Source of the DNA: Stropharia rugosoannulata
Taxonomy: Eukaryota; Basidiomycota; Agaricomycetes; Agaricales; Strophariaceae
Direction of reading: 5' to 3'
Assembly (NCBI GenBank): GCA_028532985.1
Contig: JANCIK010000007.1
Coordinates: 3,286,001-3,350,000, forward strand
DNA: 64,000 nucleotides
Shown here piece by piece: positions 1 to 12,976 of this stretch; position 1 is the stretch's first letter; every line of letters starts with the position of its first letter. The position numbers and the translations under genes were made by a program. The notes beneath the pieces are model-generated. The model worked only from the letters and a program-made list of their open reading frames with translations, did not search any database and was not told the origin of the DNA.

Positions 1-1228
1 GGCGCGTGGGTAGAGGAGAAGGCCGGGAGGCGTTAACGCAGAGGTGGTCAGTGACAAGGGTGGTGAAGGCCTCATCGACATCTGCTCTGCTCCCCTCACG
101 GCCCGGGCATTTGCGCACGGACCATGATCCCCGCCTTGCCCTTTCAGGCTTGCCCGCGCCGTGCGGCCCGTGCACCCGTTGTCTGCAGCCCACTGCATAC
201 CCCGCTTTGGCATACTCCCCGCCATCCATCAACCTATATTTGTTCCGGCACAGCGACCTGTTCAAGGTTCTCCTGCACAGACACCTCCACCGTCCCATGT
301 CCGGCCGTTCTCATCCCACCCGCCCCGCCGCCTCCTGTCTCGTAAACACACAATGTGCTCACTGCTGCACCACCTACCCACACTGCCTCTCACACATGCG
401 CTCCTCAATAAATGTTAGGGTTCCCGCTTTTTCTGTTAACATCTGGGCAAAGGGAAAAGGCAGTGACGGCAGTGAGCATCAGTGTCTGATTCTTACGCAC
501 TCACTGACGCGTCTTACTCTCATAGACTCGGAGATGTAGTGACGCCTCTCAGAGTCACGAATAGAATCCGCATTAAGCGCGCTACGACAACTTACGATGC
601 CGATAGACCGCAATCGGGCTCGAGAAGGCCTTGCCTTTGTGAGTTACCATGCGGCGCTTAGGGTACGTATCGGGTGAGGTCTGCAGGGATGAGGGGTGAG
701 TGGAGTGGGATGCGGGGCAGCCGTAGGACTCCCCTTGTGCCGTGGCAGACTCCTGGATCAAGGTATGTTAGTAATCCCACTTCGCCTCGTACATATCCGA
801 TTGCGATGAACCTCTAGTCAACCTCAGAAGGCCTGTGCCACCTCGAACAGGTACAGGCAGGGTGCGGAACACTGCACTCGGTGAGGTGGAGACACACGGC
901 AGCGAATGTAACTAATTTTTATTTTGCATTTATTGAACGCCCACCTCAATATATCCATCCTATCCTGGGCCCTCGCGCAGGGCAGGGCCACTCAGAGGTG
1001 CTGCCGTGGTACGCGTGCATCACTTCATCTCATATCAAAGCAAGTACAAATCTCGTCAGTATAGATCAGGCACTTACCTTATTAGCTTATGTTCCCAACC
1101 TGCCGTCGTACCTGCACCTGCATCCCGGGCTGCACTGCTTGAGTGAGGCACGGGAAGGACATACCCGTACATAGCCCCACGCAGATGAGTTGCCGTACCC
1201 ATGAAGGGATCGTGTCCCTGCCAGGAAG

Positions 1229-1720
1229 GTAAGTCAGTCCGTTATTTCAACGTAGGTTTGTTTAGTTACTCACCTATTCTTATAAAGAGCGTAGCATCTC
1301 TCGTGTCTGCTTGCGCACACGAACTGGCGCGGCGACGCATGAGACGCTACGTAGAAACAGTTATGTTAGTCCGCAAATTCTTGTAATCTGGCTCACTTAC
1401 TCCGCAATTCGTGCACAAAGCTGATGGGAAACGCATGCCCGTAACAGATTCGTGTCTGCTCATGCGAGCTGCGGAACCCGTCACGGCAGTACGTCCTGCT
1501 ATGGCATTATTAACCATGTTCTATTTCTGCGTGTGGAATAATGTACAAACCCATCGCATCTCTCAAGTATGTCGGCTTGCGTGTAGGGATTGACAAACTG
1601 GCACGCACTCACATGCAGGTAGGTCAGTTTGTGATTTTCATGTAGTCTGGTTCAGTTACTCACTAGTCCTTCTGCAGGCATGGCCTTAATATCCTCGTCT
1701 CTGCTCGCGAGAGATGCGGC
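1229..1720 (+). repeat. Three degenerate repeat units of about 100 bp
   Basis: Three stretches beginning near 1,229, 1,364 and 1,619 share an order of motifs. Each has a GTnRGTC-like start, a TTACTC motif about 40 bp later, and then CGTSTCTGCT followed by a GC-rich tail. Spacing is about 135 and 255 bp, so a fourth unit may be missing between the second and third. Similarity is weak and was aligned by eye. The GTAAGT-like starts resemble splice donors, so an unannotated spliced transcript is an alternative reading. Confidence 0.3.
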
Positions 1721-4700
1721 AATAATTCATCGCGGTACCCTATGATGGTATGTTAATGTTAGTATCCGTGTTATATGTCTGCGTGCAATGTACATGCCTA
1801 TGAACAACGTCCCTAGCCGAGCTCTGCAGGCTGCTTGCCCGAATAACTCAGGCAATGGATCGTGACGCACCAGTTCGGTGCTCACTCTCTCGTATTCGTA
1901 CGTGGTCGACGTCCATTCCGGCGTCCACCTGCGGCATACTGTGAGCAAGGCCGTTGCTTGACTGCGTGTCGTTCGAGGTAAAAGTAGGGAGCTCGCTAGT
2001 TGGACGTTCAGGCTCACCTTGCTGCGGGCAAGGTGCTTCATTGGTCTTGCAGGCCTCGCAATGTTGCCGTGTATTCTTGGGGGGATGGACGAGACGGGTC
2101 GGTTCGTGTTAGCCAGCTTTGTGCATGAATAAATAGGTCGTACTCACCAGGTTGTCCGTGTCAATAAAGGTCCACATGCAACTCAAATGCGTGATGAATC
2201 GTATATCACTATCATTGTCCAAGGAGGTGGGGAAAGGCCATGGGGGCTCGCTCGCAGCCAGCAGGGACGTCGGTGGTGCGGGTACTTATCAGTACTACAA
2301 TGCGCAGAAAAGCATACATCTCACTGTGGTCGTCACAGCAAATGACGTGGGTACTGAGTCGTTGACGTGCCATATGGAGAGGGTGAGCAGAGGTGAAGGA
2401 AGAGCGAGTGAGAAGAGCAGGGAACTTGGGAATAAACAGGTTAGTTCCACGGATTAAATATGTTTTCAGAGGTCAAGGTACTTACCACCACATACGTGAA
2501 CGGGCCTAACATGGGAGTGTAAGGGAAGGACGGAGCTCAGGGTCGGTCTTTACCGTAGTGTGTTCACGCTACTAAGCTAGCGCCGCATCCGTGGTGGGCC
2601 TCCTCCCCGCATCTCCCCTACGGTCACTCTATACCCTTACTGTCTCCGGCACCCTCTCTACTAGAAAACGTAGTATAATATTCATAAATCTATTTACACA
2701 GGGGTTTCTCATAATAAATCATTTATCTACTCCAACCACGGTTTGCCAATGCAGTCTTTCGGATGCACTCCGTGTCCATATGCCTTCTCAACACATATTT
2801 CCTATTAGATATGCTAATGTATATTCTAAAGGGCTCAGCCACGTTCTCTGTCCGTGAATATTTATAGATCTCACCAGTATTTACCATTAGTTTGCGTATG
2901 TATGCTGTGTCGGCTTGTTCACGAGTCTATGTTACAACTAGTGTTTATGAACGCAAAGCAATTTTACAAGCGTCGGACTGCGGGATTCAAGATTTCCACC
3001 GATGCCTAATGGTCAGCTGGCTTGTTCGGTATAGAAAACAAATTCGATTATGTTGGCATATTGCATAGAACATTCAAAGAACATTTGGAACAGGGACGCG
3101 GGTAAGGTACGTATCCCTCAGTTGTCCGCACCCCAGACCATAATGCCTTCGCTGTGAACATTGAATTTGTTATAGGTATCGTTTAAATAACTATATTATG
3201 GCTGTATAACATATACACACAATAAAACATGGAACTTGATCACGATTGGGCACTGTCCTTCTGTAGGATCGGAAGAGAATGCGGAAAGGAGGAGGGGGTG
3301 TACGTGTGTCCCAGCATGTCCTGGGGTGCGAGGTCTTTGCAGCCTCTGGGAGACACTTGGGACCTTGTTTCTGTACATGGGTAATCTATAATTAACCGTT
3401 AGTTATCGCGCGACATGTGCGTTTCTCTGTGTTTCTGTAGATTGAGCGTATCCGCCTCCTTGTGCGCATGGTCAAATTGCCAGCGATATTCACGCACCTC
3501 AGTCAAATTTCCTGTACCAGAAGGGCAGTCATGGATACTGTAAATAGTCTATGTCGTTGAGATTTGAATACACGTCGTTTTAAACGTGAGCGGTGCAGTG
3601 CGTGTCTTGCCACAGAATGTGCGCGCAAGCCGTGCGGACAAGCGCACTCGACGCGCTTGCTTCGAAACCCCTTAGTAAATCGTATAAAACCTAATTATAG
3701 CCTTTTACTTCCACCAAAAGCAGGTTTAATCCGGTTTAGTTGTATATAATACGGAAATCATTGTATGCCGTGCTATGGTGCCCTGCGCGCACATAGTTTC
3801 CAAGGCCGCAGGATGTACGAGAATCTCCGAACAGGAGCCGTCGCTTTCTCGCTTAGTACACAGCCCCAGGTAGCCGGTAATTGCGGCTGTAATCCGCTCC
3901 CTTGCATTTCTCGGGTGCGGGACTCATAGTTCATACCAAGATAATGATGTCCAATGAGTTGAGCATCGAAATATTACACTGCCCCAATGTCTGCATGCGT
4001 ATAAATGTGCGCATACTCAATATTGCTGAGTGTTACGCGTCCGTTTGGTTTGCACTGACATAGGATGTCACATAACATTTAGAAGCAAATATATTATACA
4101 AGTTTAATTCGAAGGAAATACATTATTAGATATGTCACTGGAGCACACGGTGCACCCAAACTGGGCCAGGTACGACAGAGAACCTTCACGTATGGGGGGC
4201 ATACTAAATGCGATTAACTACACACGAAATGAAAGCTATTTTAATACATCCATTTTTACGAGTGTACGTAGAACTAATACATGAATTTAGTAAATCAACA
4301 GCTGTGACATACAATAATATCACAGACTAAACCTACGGGACAGTTTGAATATATTACATCCTGCTTTCTCGTTCCGCCACCATGCCAGCACACAGCCTAT
4401 AGCTGCGAGCTCACTCTCATTCACACACTCACTTACCATGCTCACAGTCCGTTCTCTTTGATGTATGGACCGAGGGTAATGCGGAACGCCGCGTCCGTGG
4501 ACCGCGTGAGGCGGCGCTCGCGAAACATAGTTCGAATGCGAGTGCATACATATATTTCAAGTAACAAGGTGAGGGGAGGGGAGCGAGGCGTAGACCGATA
4601 GGGTGGACGGCCAGTGGCTAGGGGACGAAGGGGACGGAGAGGGTCTGCCTGGGGGCCTGCGCGTTTTGTCAGATGCTTGGCTCGACGCTGCCTCGGGGTA

Positions 4701-6390
4701 AATATACGCCTGGAGGACGAATGCGCAGCTCTGGAGCGCCAAAGTTCAAGATGAGGCCAGGCGGGACAAGGATCTGGAGATGGCGTATGCATGCGCAGAG
4801 CGACGAGCTGGAGCGGTGGCTGATGTGAATATGATCTGTGACCGGTGAAGAGTGGAAGGGAAGTGGAAAGCAGTGGGGAGGTACTGGAATTAGCAGCCAG
4901 AGCACGAATGAATTGAAGCTGTGGGCGCCGGTCACCATAGTGGGGACGTGTGCGTACTGCGGAGGGGTAGGTGCATAGCGTCGTTCAGACGGCTAACTGA
5001 TAGGGACTATTCCTGACAGGGACCGGGACAGGACATGTTTCAATTTACTGGGCAGATTGCGACATGACAAGAGCAGGCGCACAACAGGGACCTGAGGGCA
5101 CTGCAGGACACGGCTTGAATGTTGGTGTTGGGAGATGGAGCGGCACCGGCCGGAAAACATCGGGGACACGATGTAGTACACATAAGCGTAGATTCCTATA
5201 TGCAAAACCCTCAGCGTTTGCGCAGAACTGGGTGGCATGGAGGTACACCGTATTCTCCACAGGAGGCCTGTTCGACTGCGCGGCCCGTCACATGCTTGAC
5301 TCAACTCATGCACCTGTAGGCCAGGGCAAGCGGCAACAAGCTCGGAGCTGCATGGGATGGGGTAAGCGTATGTCCTGACTGAACATGTTTCGACTACATA
5401 CCATCTCCACGGCCATTTAGAGTCAAAGACGATAACTGAAAGAGATTATGAATGATCTTCAGGAGACACGCGCAAGACAGGGCTGTGCAGGAGGCCGCTG
5501 GATGTCCAAGACGGCCTGGCCATATTGAAACTCAGCAGAGGGTTCCGTAAGACCCAAATAGGCGCTCGGAAGTCCAGCAACGCCAACGCCCGTACGACAG
5601 TGTCAGTGAGCACAACGCCAATGTGTGGAGTGCAAACGAACTGGACCAAGCTGAGCTGCCTCCGCATGCCCGCTGCCCATCTGCTTGTTATACCTCGACT
5701 GTTCCCATATCGCGCACGTCAGTCTTCCTTCCCAACGGTGATTCTCCAGAGTACTATGCTCTGCTCTCCGAACCATGTCCAACCCACTGACGGTCACCAA
5801 CCCCTCACCCTGCAACGCCCCCTTGCCTTACCATGAGCATCCCTGCAGCAAGGCTGTCTGCTTGTAGAAACTACGCACATCTAGCTCTTGGGGCGGGACG
5901 CATGATTATGCCTCGGGACGTGGTCGCGCATCGCCTTTGCAGGGGGGCGGGAGCGAGATGAGGTCCTACAAACTTGATTATAGGGCAAAATTTGAGTTAA
6001 TGATAACAGGGGTTCTCTAATAAATCAGATAGTATACATGCTGCTATATATAAGGTACTGTATATACATTTCAGAGTAATACTGATCCCATACAGAAGAG
6101 CTGTGAGGTGAATGAGCGAGTCCGTAACTTACTTGTGATCAACCTGTGACACATATCTCCCACAACCCGCACGCGCGACCAGCACACTGCCAAGATAACC
6201 CGCACAACCAGCACAGACAAGCACAGACAAGCACATTTTCCCGTGCCCGATGGCAGGTAGCATAAAGTGCATGACCTGCGGCGCGGCATGCTACGCTAAG
6301 TGGTAAGTAGTCATTCCAAAGATGAGAGCGCAGCTAATATAAAGAAGATGCGCACAAGTCAGGATCAGTTTGTATGATTACTCGACACCA

Positions 6391-6398
6391 TATAAAAG
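6391..6398 (+). promoter_or_regulatory. Isolated TATA box
   Basis: TATAAAAG is followed about 40 bp downstream by a pyrimidine-rich stretch typical of fungal start sites. No convincing reading frame follows: a possible 40-bp GTATGT...CTCAG intron lies at about 6,556-6,591, and the first ATG after it (6,713) opens only about 21 codons. It could drive a non-coding RNA or be chance. Confidence 0.3.
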
Positions 6399-7377
6399 CG
6401 TCAGGATTTAGGCTGGGAGTCAGCTTGTCAAGCAAGCCCCTCTTCCACCTCGCCTCCTGCCTACACCCACGCTTTTCATTGCACTGGCTCTCTAGGAAAT
6501 TTCTTTGATCCACCCGCCCTCTTTCCAGTGACTGCCTCAGCAGTTTGTTTTCGGTATGTATTTGCCGCTTGTGCTTTGATCCACCCGCTCAGGACCACTC
6601 GGGGCTTGGACTTGTTTCTGCAGACCCTCTCTGCTTCACAAGTCATCGTGCGAATCCGGCACGGACTCGGCAGATCCTCAGAGTACGTCCTTGTACCTAT
6701 CCCATCAAAAACATGATCACAATCGAAATCACAAAGCACCAGTCATCCAAGGGCATTCGCTGCTCGGTATTGTCATGACCTTAAATGTACACTTTACGCA
6801 ATATTGCACGGATTTATACTGATGGAGAAAGTGTGGGTCTTCGGGAGTACCTTGCTTTGTTCCGATATTGCGCAGATCTTTGACGGTCAGTCAAGTCCTA
6901 AATTATGCAATGAGCTCGGTGAGCAGAGGCAAGATGTAGGGAAGAAATTTGCGCGAACAAATTATCAAGACCGCGGTGTAGTCTCGGATCTGACATGTCA
7001 GTGGTTTATATTAAACTGCCTCATGGCTAGAACACGAGTCACCAGACATCTACTGGCCTTTGTAGCATACCGAATATCCACAAAACTAAAGCTAAGAGAA
7101 ATACTGACCTTTTCTGAGTACTGAGCGTTACCAAGCACTCAGGCTGAGAGTATTACCTATTCAGTGTGCATCTACTGACGGATTATCTCTTTGCCTATAT
7201 TATAATAGACCTGATAAAAACAACTATGAAGGATAGCCAGCATTAAAATAGACAGCAAGTTGCCGTTTGACACGTTCCCGACCAATATGGTCCGATGGTC
7301 AGTGCTGCCATTCTTCCTTCCTTCCCCACCTACGATCCGACCGAGTTCATAATGTAAGCGCTTCATACTGATGCACT

Positions 7378-9544
7378 ATGACTACGCATTGCTCACCGGA
7401 CACCTTATTGTGCACAGCACAACACATGTTTCAACGACAAGTACATTACCCAACAATGTCGAATGCATACACTCCTGCATCGACTCTAGGTTTAGAAAGT
7501 CCAAAGGCTCGAGGATTACTTGCAGCGCTAGCAAATTTGGTCAAGCCCATGGTGTATGAGTGCATGTCTTTGGGTACGTTCTCGAATACTGTATGATGTT
7601 ATTGAAATCAAGTTGAATCGCAATCGATCTTAGATAATCAGCGTAGCCAGTCTGCCGCACAAGCTGGTAAGGGTCCATGAATATATTGTCTCAAATTGGC
7701 ATTTGACATTGAGATAGGCCGCAGCTCTGATGGACAAACTCCTGAGCTTCAATTTGTCAACTGTCTCAAGGAATTTATTGCGGAGACTGTTGAAGAATGC
7801 TGTATGACGGAATCAGCTCCAATATCCAGTCCAAATGTCACAGATATTTCATCTCCAATGTCTCTTGTTCGTGTACCTGACAACGTAATTGAGGATATCA
7901 ACAGACCGCGTGTTATACCAGCAGAGTGTACGTTTCTCAAAGTAGATTATTCCAGTTGACTGATACATTCTAGTTCAACAAGTGTTCAAAGACCATGTTT
8001 TGAAGATCCTCCGTAACAATGTATCCTATATGCCAACGCGACTATTGGCGTTTGATTCAAATGGATCGCAAATTCGCCTTATCGCCGGGCACCGCGGAGC
8101 ATTGCTATTTTTAGCTGAAAAAATATTCGCGGACATGGACGACCGTACCCCTAATTTCCTGTATGATCTAGCAAAGCTTTTCGAGAATGATCCTACTGGC
8201 CAATTTTTGGATGAGTCACCTGTCTTTTCCCATGATTCAGTTATAAACCTATATGATTTCATCAGTAAATATGCCCGATACACAATACTCTCTCACACAT
8301 GGACAAAGGACACTTCTGGCGAGATTTCTTATCAGGACTGGCCTACAAGAGAACAGAATGCTACTGGATATGCAAAGATAAGAAATTTTTGCGAAGCATC
8401 TGCTCGGGATCATGGCTTCTATCTAGGGTGGATTGACACTTGCTGCATCAATAAGGAGAGTAGTGCAGAACTGGACGAGGCCATTAGGTCCATGTATAAA
8501 TGGTACCAACAAGCCGCTATCTGTCTCGTTTACCTTTCCGAGACAAACTCCGAGGACGACATGGCACAGGACTCATGGTTCACCAGGGGATGGACATTGC
8601 AAGAGCTTGTGGCACCCTCCAAAATGGCAGTGTACAACAACAACTGGACTAAGTTGTCTGTCAACCAGGCAGCAGTAGCATCTGCTGCAGGAATCAAAGG
8701 ACACGAAATTGGCAGACTTTATCTGATCCCAATATCCCGACGATTGCAAATGGCATGTGGGAGGCAGGTGACACGTGAAGAGGACACAGCCTACTCTCTG
8801 ATGGGTCTTCTTGATGTCAGCATTCCGATAGCGTATGGTGAAGGTTCCCGGCGCGCCTTCTCTCGCCTGATGCATGAAGTCATAAACTCAACCAGGGACG
8901 TCATGGATATTTTTAACCGTGGCTACTCTTGGAAGAATTGCCATATCATCCCCAGTACCGTGGATGCCTATAAAAATCGCTTAGATGCCTTTGAGAACAC
9001 TGATTTTCATGGCAATGTCAATTCCAAACTGGACGAAGTACTCCCTATCGAACCATTCCTTCTCACGCACGTAGGGCTGCGTGTACACCTTCTTCTCGTC
9101 CCAGGCCTCCCCAAAATCAGCTTCAGCTCAGTATTGAAACGTGAATATCAACCCTCAAGAGATTTATACGGCGAAATTTGGGACTATCTCTTATTAGACA
9201 AATTATTCAAAGCGGAGGACGGAAAAGATGATCGCGCGCTATTTTTCGGCGTTTTCAACTTCTCCCTGACAGATGGCAAAATAAGAATCCAAAATCCCTG
9301 CCTTTCAATCCCGCTCAAAGTCGTATCCAGACCGAACTTTTGGTCATATGAATCATATTCTACCCCAAATCCTGTGATTTCTACCGAACGTTTCTCTGTT
9401 AGCCCTATTGACGGATATACCTTATCTCCTCCAGTTTTTACACTGAAATCTTCAAAGGATCCCACAGGTGAAAACTCCGAAATTACGGTGCCCGAGAACA
9501 AGCTGATGTCTTACGGTCTACGTCGTACCATGTTGTATTTATGA
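7378..9544 (+). CDS. HET-domain protein (heterokaryon-incompatibility type)
   Basis: Exons 7,378-7,573, 7,634-7,666, 7,718-7,927 and 7,974-9,544 join in phase through GT-AG introns of 60, 51 and 46 bp, giving about 669 residues. A HET domain starts near residue 249. Visible landmarks are YTILSHTW, a WIDTCCINK block, a Y-K-W-Y-x5-C-x-V-Y-L block, and FTRGWTLQELVAP. A GxxVSIPIAYGEG-like block closes the conserved region, which is the order of known fungal HET proteins. The roughly 250 residues before it and the tail after it are not recognised. Founding members of the family (het-c/het-6/tol types in Ascomycota) trigger cell death on fusion of unlike mycelia, but most basidiomycete copies have no tested function. 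The ATG at 7,378 was chosen because splicing from it keeps the frame open; the in-frame ATG at 7,456 is an alternative start. Confidence 0.85.
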
Positions 9545-10600
9545 AATGGATGTTTGTATTACCTCTCTTCATCGAGGGCATCTGAATATATGATGCAGTT
9601 TGTACAACCCAAGCAGGTGTGCCAGTGCGAAGCTTAAAAAGCATGTGTATACAACCAGAGAAGCAGTAGACAAGGAAAAGGTAGACTTCTTTGCGGTCCA
9701 GGGTCTACGCACTTGGATGATATGTTTGACAAGTGCATGGGCTAGGTCACAGTGAAGCGCAAACAGGAGGGTCGGTTCTGCCAGTGAATTGGTATGGAAG
9801 AAGATATAAAGAGGGTAGAGATACGGGTGTACATCTTGGAGATTTCGTCAAATCGCTGCGGTGCTGCTCTCATGGCTGAATTACGGGAAACAGATGGAGA
9901 GCGGGGAATTTATACATCACGTTCTATTAATAATGCTGCTCATTAGTAGGCGATTACGCCGCTCGTATGTTCGCCGTCCTGCGTAAACACTATAATGCAT
10001 TAAGTAAAGCTACAGAGGAGCAATTGCCAGCGTGGACAACATGGACAAGCCGCCGAGCCTTAAGGACGTTGTTCGCCCACATCAGGTTTAGCTAGATCAT
10101 GATCACCTGGAGGCTGGACGAAGGCAAGCAAGGATCGAGGTCGGAATCACACCGTGGTCAGAATCAGAATCGTACTTCCCATTTACGGGAGCGAGAGGTA
10201 GGAGCGAGACGTCCAGGCTGCGGATAACAGTGAACACCGGCAAATCATGGACTCAGTAGACGTGAAGAGGCGAAGGGCCACAGCACAGAAAGCAAGACGA
10301 CGAAAAGCACCCGAGTTAACCTATATAGATACATCAAACAGCAAAGCTAGAAAAACAAAAAAGCGAAACGGCAATATAACACGAAAGCGAAAGAGGGTAC
10401 ACGTACTATACATCTAATGATACAAATATGAGTATGTTCAGCGCCGCCATTGCGGGAACGGCTTTTGAGCGGTAAGTATATGATATCTTCGCGAAAAAAA
10501 GGGAGGGAAATGTTAGCGAAAAAGAAGGAGAACAATACAAAGATGCAGATGAGAAAAGCGAAGGTCATCGTTAAGAGTCAGCGTAAGAATATCGTCATCG
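9545..10600. other. Intergenic, nothing recognised
   Basis: This lies between the 3' ends of the convergent HET gene and the minus-strand gene ending at 10,601. It holds only short shadow frames and AAAG-rich stretches around 10,340-10,570, and presumably the 3' untranslated regions of both genes. Confidence 0.5.
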
Positions 10601-12253
10601 TCAAGCTGCGACCGCTGCCGCTGCCGCAGTACGCCTCCACATCCCTTTCGAGGCTTTGGAAGGTTGGAGCGAACGCGAGGGCGGGGCAGGCGGTGCCTCG
10701 GTGTTGCCACGAGGAGCCGATCCGAGCATCACGCCTCCGCCGAGCACGGTGCTCACGCCCCCGGCATACAGGTACTTTGTCTTCTCTGCCTTCTTAGAAT
10801 CAACCACGGGGGGCTGGTGCGAAGGGAGGGGTGCACGGGTGGGCTGAGATGGTGTGGAGGAGCGGGGTGCCCGCGCGATATTTGCAGGCACACCGACGAA
10901 GTCGTTACATCGTGAGCGGGAAGCGGGGACAGGTATAGGTGAGGGGGTAGAAAAAGGCTGGGAGCGCTGGACGGGCTGACGAAGTGGACGGTTCCTTGGG
11001 CGGGAAAGACTGGTATGGGTAGCTAAACTGCGAGCTGGGGAAGACTCATAGACTTGCTCCGCGGGGAACGAGGTAAGGGACAGGGATTGCGTCTTCGACT
11101 CCAGAATAAACAAGACCGAGTCGACGGATGACGCAGCAGTGGAAGCCGAGCGCTCGGATGGGGCTGTTGAGGATGTGGTAGACAGGGTGGAGCGAGTCGA
11201 AGACCGGGAGCTCGGTCGGGAGTCGTTGTCTGATTCATCGTACTTGCTTGTGGAAAGTGTCGGTCGGTGTTGCGGGGCAATGGTGCTGGAGAATGCGGTA
11301 CGCGTGGGTGTTGGAGTAAGCACACCCTCCGCCGTCGCCCTGTCGAGTCGCGCAAAGAGCTCCGCGGCATCCTCGTCGTGCGTTGCCTCTAAGAGTTGCT
11401 GGGCCAGCGTACGGGGACGCAAATGGATATTCTGCGAGGGTGATTGGACCTGGAATCTTGGGACACGCGTTGGCAACGTCTGGTAAACGGGATAGGACTC
11501 GTTGATTAAAGGCATGGCCTCTGTCGCGGGGGGAGCTTCGAATGACGGTACCTGGGGCAGGGTAGGGGGTGAAAGTGTCGTCCTGGGACGGGTGTTACCT
11601 ATGAATGAAGTCCTAGATACTGCAAACGACCCACAGCGCGCCAGGGCACGAGCCTGAGCAGAGGCGAGCGACTGGAGGAGGCCTGCAGATGATGTCCGGG
11701 TCGTCCTAGCTTTCGTCTCTTCGTCCTCTACCTGCGCGACACCTCGAGAGTATCTGCTGATCGAAACAACGTCTTCAGCTTCACTCCGTGCGGCGGCTGC
11801 ACGGCTAAGCAGAACGACCGGCGTGCTCTTCCCGGTCCAGACAATTTCCTCCTTAGGCCGGAGACCCTGGTATGCGACCTTCACCTCTTCCGGAGAAATC
11901 ACAAGGTCGAATTCCTTGGGTGCAAGAAGGGCCATCCATGGTGCCCATGCAACACGCGCCGCGCGGGCAGCAGCGAGAACGGGAGGTGGCGGCAAGCGGT
12001 TTGGGGCAAAGGAAAGAATGAGCGCCGGCGCCCTGGAAGAAGATGCAGTGATAGTGGGAGGCGAGTTCCTGGCGAGAGCCAGGGCAAGGGTCTGACGCAG
12101 CAATGCCTGCAGGTGGGCTTGGTGGTGGGCTGGGCAGCTGGTTGTCTGAAGCGGGCGGGTGAGGAAGGATACAGATGCTGTTATGCTGGTTGGAATTGCT
12201 ATCGGAGCGGGAGCATGCGCATATGGAGCAGAAAAGGCGTTGAAGGCAGACAT
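10601..12253 (-). CDS. Hypothetical Ser/Pro/Ala-rich protein
   Basis: A single uninterrupted frame of 550 residues opens with ATG at 12,253, and a TATA box sits 41-50 bp upstream. I do not recognise a family. The first 160 residues are Ala/Leu/Pro-rich and include a short less-biased block (around residues 104-140, with a WAPWMALL and an EEIVWTG motif) that looks folded. The middle is disordered. A dense Ser/Thr stretch around residues 345-395 (RPSSRSSTRST-like) suggests phosphorylation. Near residues 485-505 a Lys/Glu segment precedes a Gly/Val-rich, weakly hydrophobic run (AGGVSTVLGGGVMLG) that might be a short membrane or glycine-zipper-like segment. The length of the open frame in GC-rich DNA is weak evidence by itself; the upstream TATA box and the single long frame support a real gene. 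Confidence 0.6.
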   Translation of the reverse strand: MSAFNAFSAPYAHAPAPIAIPTSITASVSFLTRPLQTTSCPAHHQAHLQALLRQTLALALARNSPPTITASSSRAPALILSFAPNRLPPPPVLAAARAARVAWAPWMALLAPKEFDLVISPEEVKVAYQGLRPKEEIVWTGKSTPVVLLSRAAAARSEAEDVVSISRYSRGVAQVEDEETKARTTRTSSAGLLQSLASAQARALARCGSFAVSRTSFIGNTRPRTTLSPPTLPQVPSFEAPPATEAMPLINESYPVYQTLPTRVPRFQVQSPSQNIHLRPRTLAQQLLEATHDEDAAELFARLDRATAEGVLTPTPTRTAFSSTIAPQHRPTLSTSKYDESDNDSRPSSRSSTRSTLSTTSSTAPSERSASTAASSVDSVLFILESKTQSLSLTSFPAEQVYESSPARSLATHTSLSRPRNRPLRQPVQRSQPFSTPSPIPVPASRSRCNDFVGVPANIARAPRSSTPSQPTRAPLPSHQPPVVDSKKAEKTKYLYAGGVSTVLGGGVMLGSAPRGNTEAPPAPPSRSLQPSKASKGMWRRTAAAAAVAA

Positions 12254-12293
12254 TATTGGTACTGGCCGGTTCGTTGAATATGCGTAAGGGTCG

Positions 12294-12303
12294 GTTTATA
12301 AAG
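12294..12303 (-). promoter_or_regulatory. TATA box of the 550-residue gene
   Basis: TTTATAAA read on the minus strand, about 41-50 bp before the ATG at 12,253. The position suits a fungal core promoter with a short leader. Confidence 0.45.
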
Positions 12304-12933
12304 GCGTCGGGGGAAAATCGACCGGCGATTGAATTATAAACTATCGTTTAGAGTTTGTCGTAGTATGGGTGAATGGTCTTATTTGTTAAGGAGATAAATG
12401 AGTACACCAACCACATAGAATCAGAAGATCATGGACACTCACGTTCAGATAATAGAACCAAGTCGTGTATTGAGTACCAGAAAACAAGAGACAAGACAAA
12501 CGGTGTTTTAGATGGGGTGGAATAGGTTCCTAGAGTACCGCGTCTGTTGGCCGACCTTTATATGAGCACACAATGGCGCGTCTAGGGAGCAACGCATCCT
12601 GCAGCCGCGCATTGTTCGGTGTTGGAGCACAAACAACGTTTGGCCGTTGTTTGGCTCTCCATTGTGCGTCGTGTACAAACAAACATTGCCGATCAAGCCC
12701 GTTGTCAGCGGCCGGGATTTACTTGTAGGTTCGGAGCAGCGGCACCTTCGCATATTTACAATTTTACAGATTAGCGGTGCACACTGCATTTAATCCCCAG
12801 CTAATATATTTTGACTATCAGGAAGCTGATGAGATGGCTATGTAATACATTCAATTCACAATCTGTTTGATGTATGTTGATCGCCCGCCTTCAGTACAGC
12901 CACCCCCCGCTTCACTTTATTAATAGAACATGT
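12304..12933. other. Intergenic between divergent genes
   Basis: This separates the minus-strand gene from the first DUF6534 gene. Its last 100 bp (about 12,826-12,933) resemble the sequence before the second DUF6534 gene, so the duplication that made the pair included upstream DNA. No other gene seen. Confidence 0.5.
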
Positions 12934-12942
12934 GATATATAG
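12934..12942 (+). promoter_or_regulatory. TATA box, first DUF6534 gene
   Basis: GATATATAG lies 35 bp before the ATG at 12,977. It is preceded by TTATTAATAGAA and followed by CCCC. The same arrangement stands before the paralogue at 14,881, which supports a functional, duplicated core promoter. Confidence 0.5.
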
Positions 12943-12976
12943 CCCCCGCTCGCCATGCATTCCCCATAATTCAGTA

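Larger units (their letters stand above)
1..7377. other. Gene-poor stretch, nothing recognised
   Basis: No open frame here resembles a family I know; the open frames are short and overlap on both strands. The stretch does contain a degenerate repeat at about 1,229-1,720 and an isolated core-promoter-like TATA box at 6,391, listed separately. A short direct repeat (TTTGATCCACCCGC) occurs near 6,506 and 6,576. A CAGACAAGCA motif is repeated in tandem near 6,212. It may be a long intergenic region, non-coding transcripts or decayed repeats; I cannot tell which. Confidence 0.5.

Noticed and set aside
4442..5378. A cluster of 60-116-residue frames on both strands
   Set aside because: Mutually overlapping, compositionally biased and without any recognisable motif.
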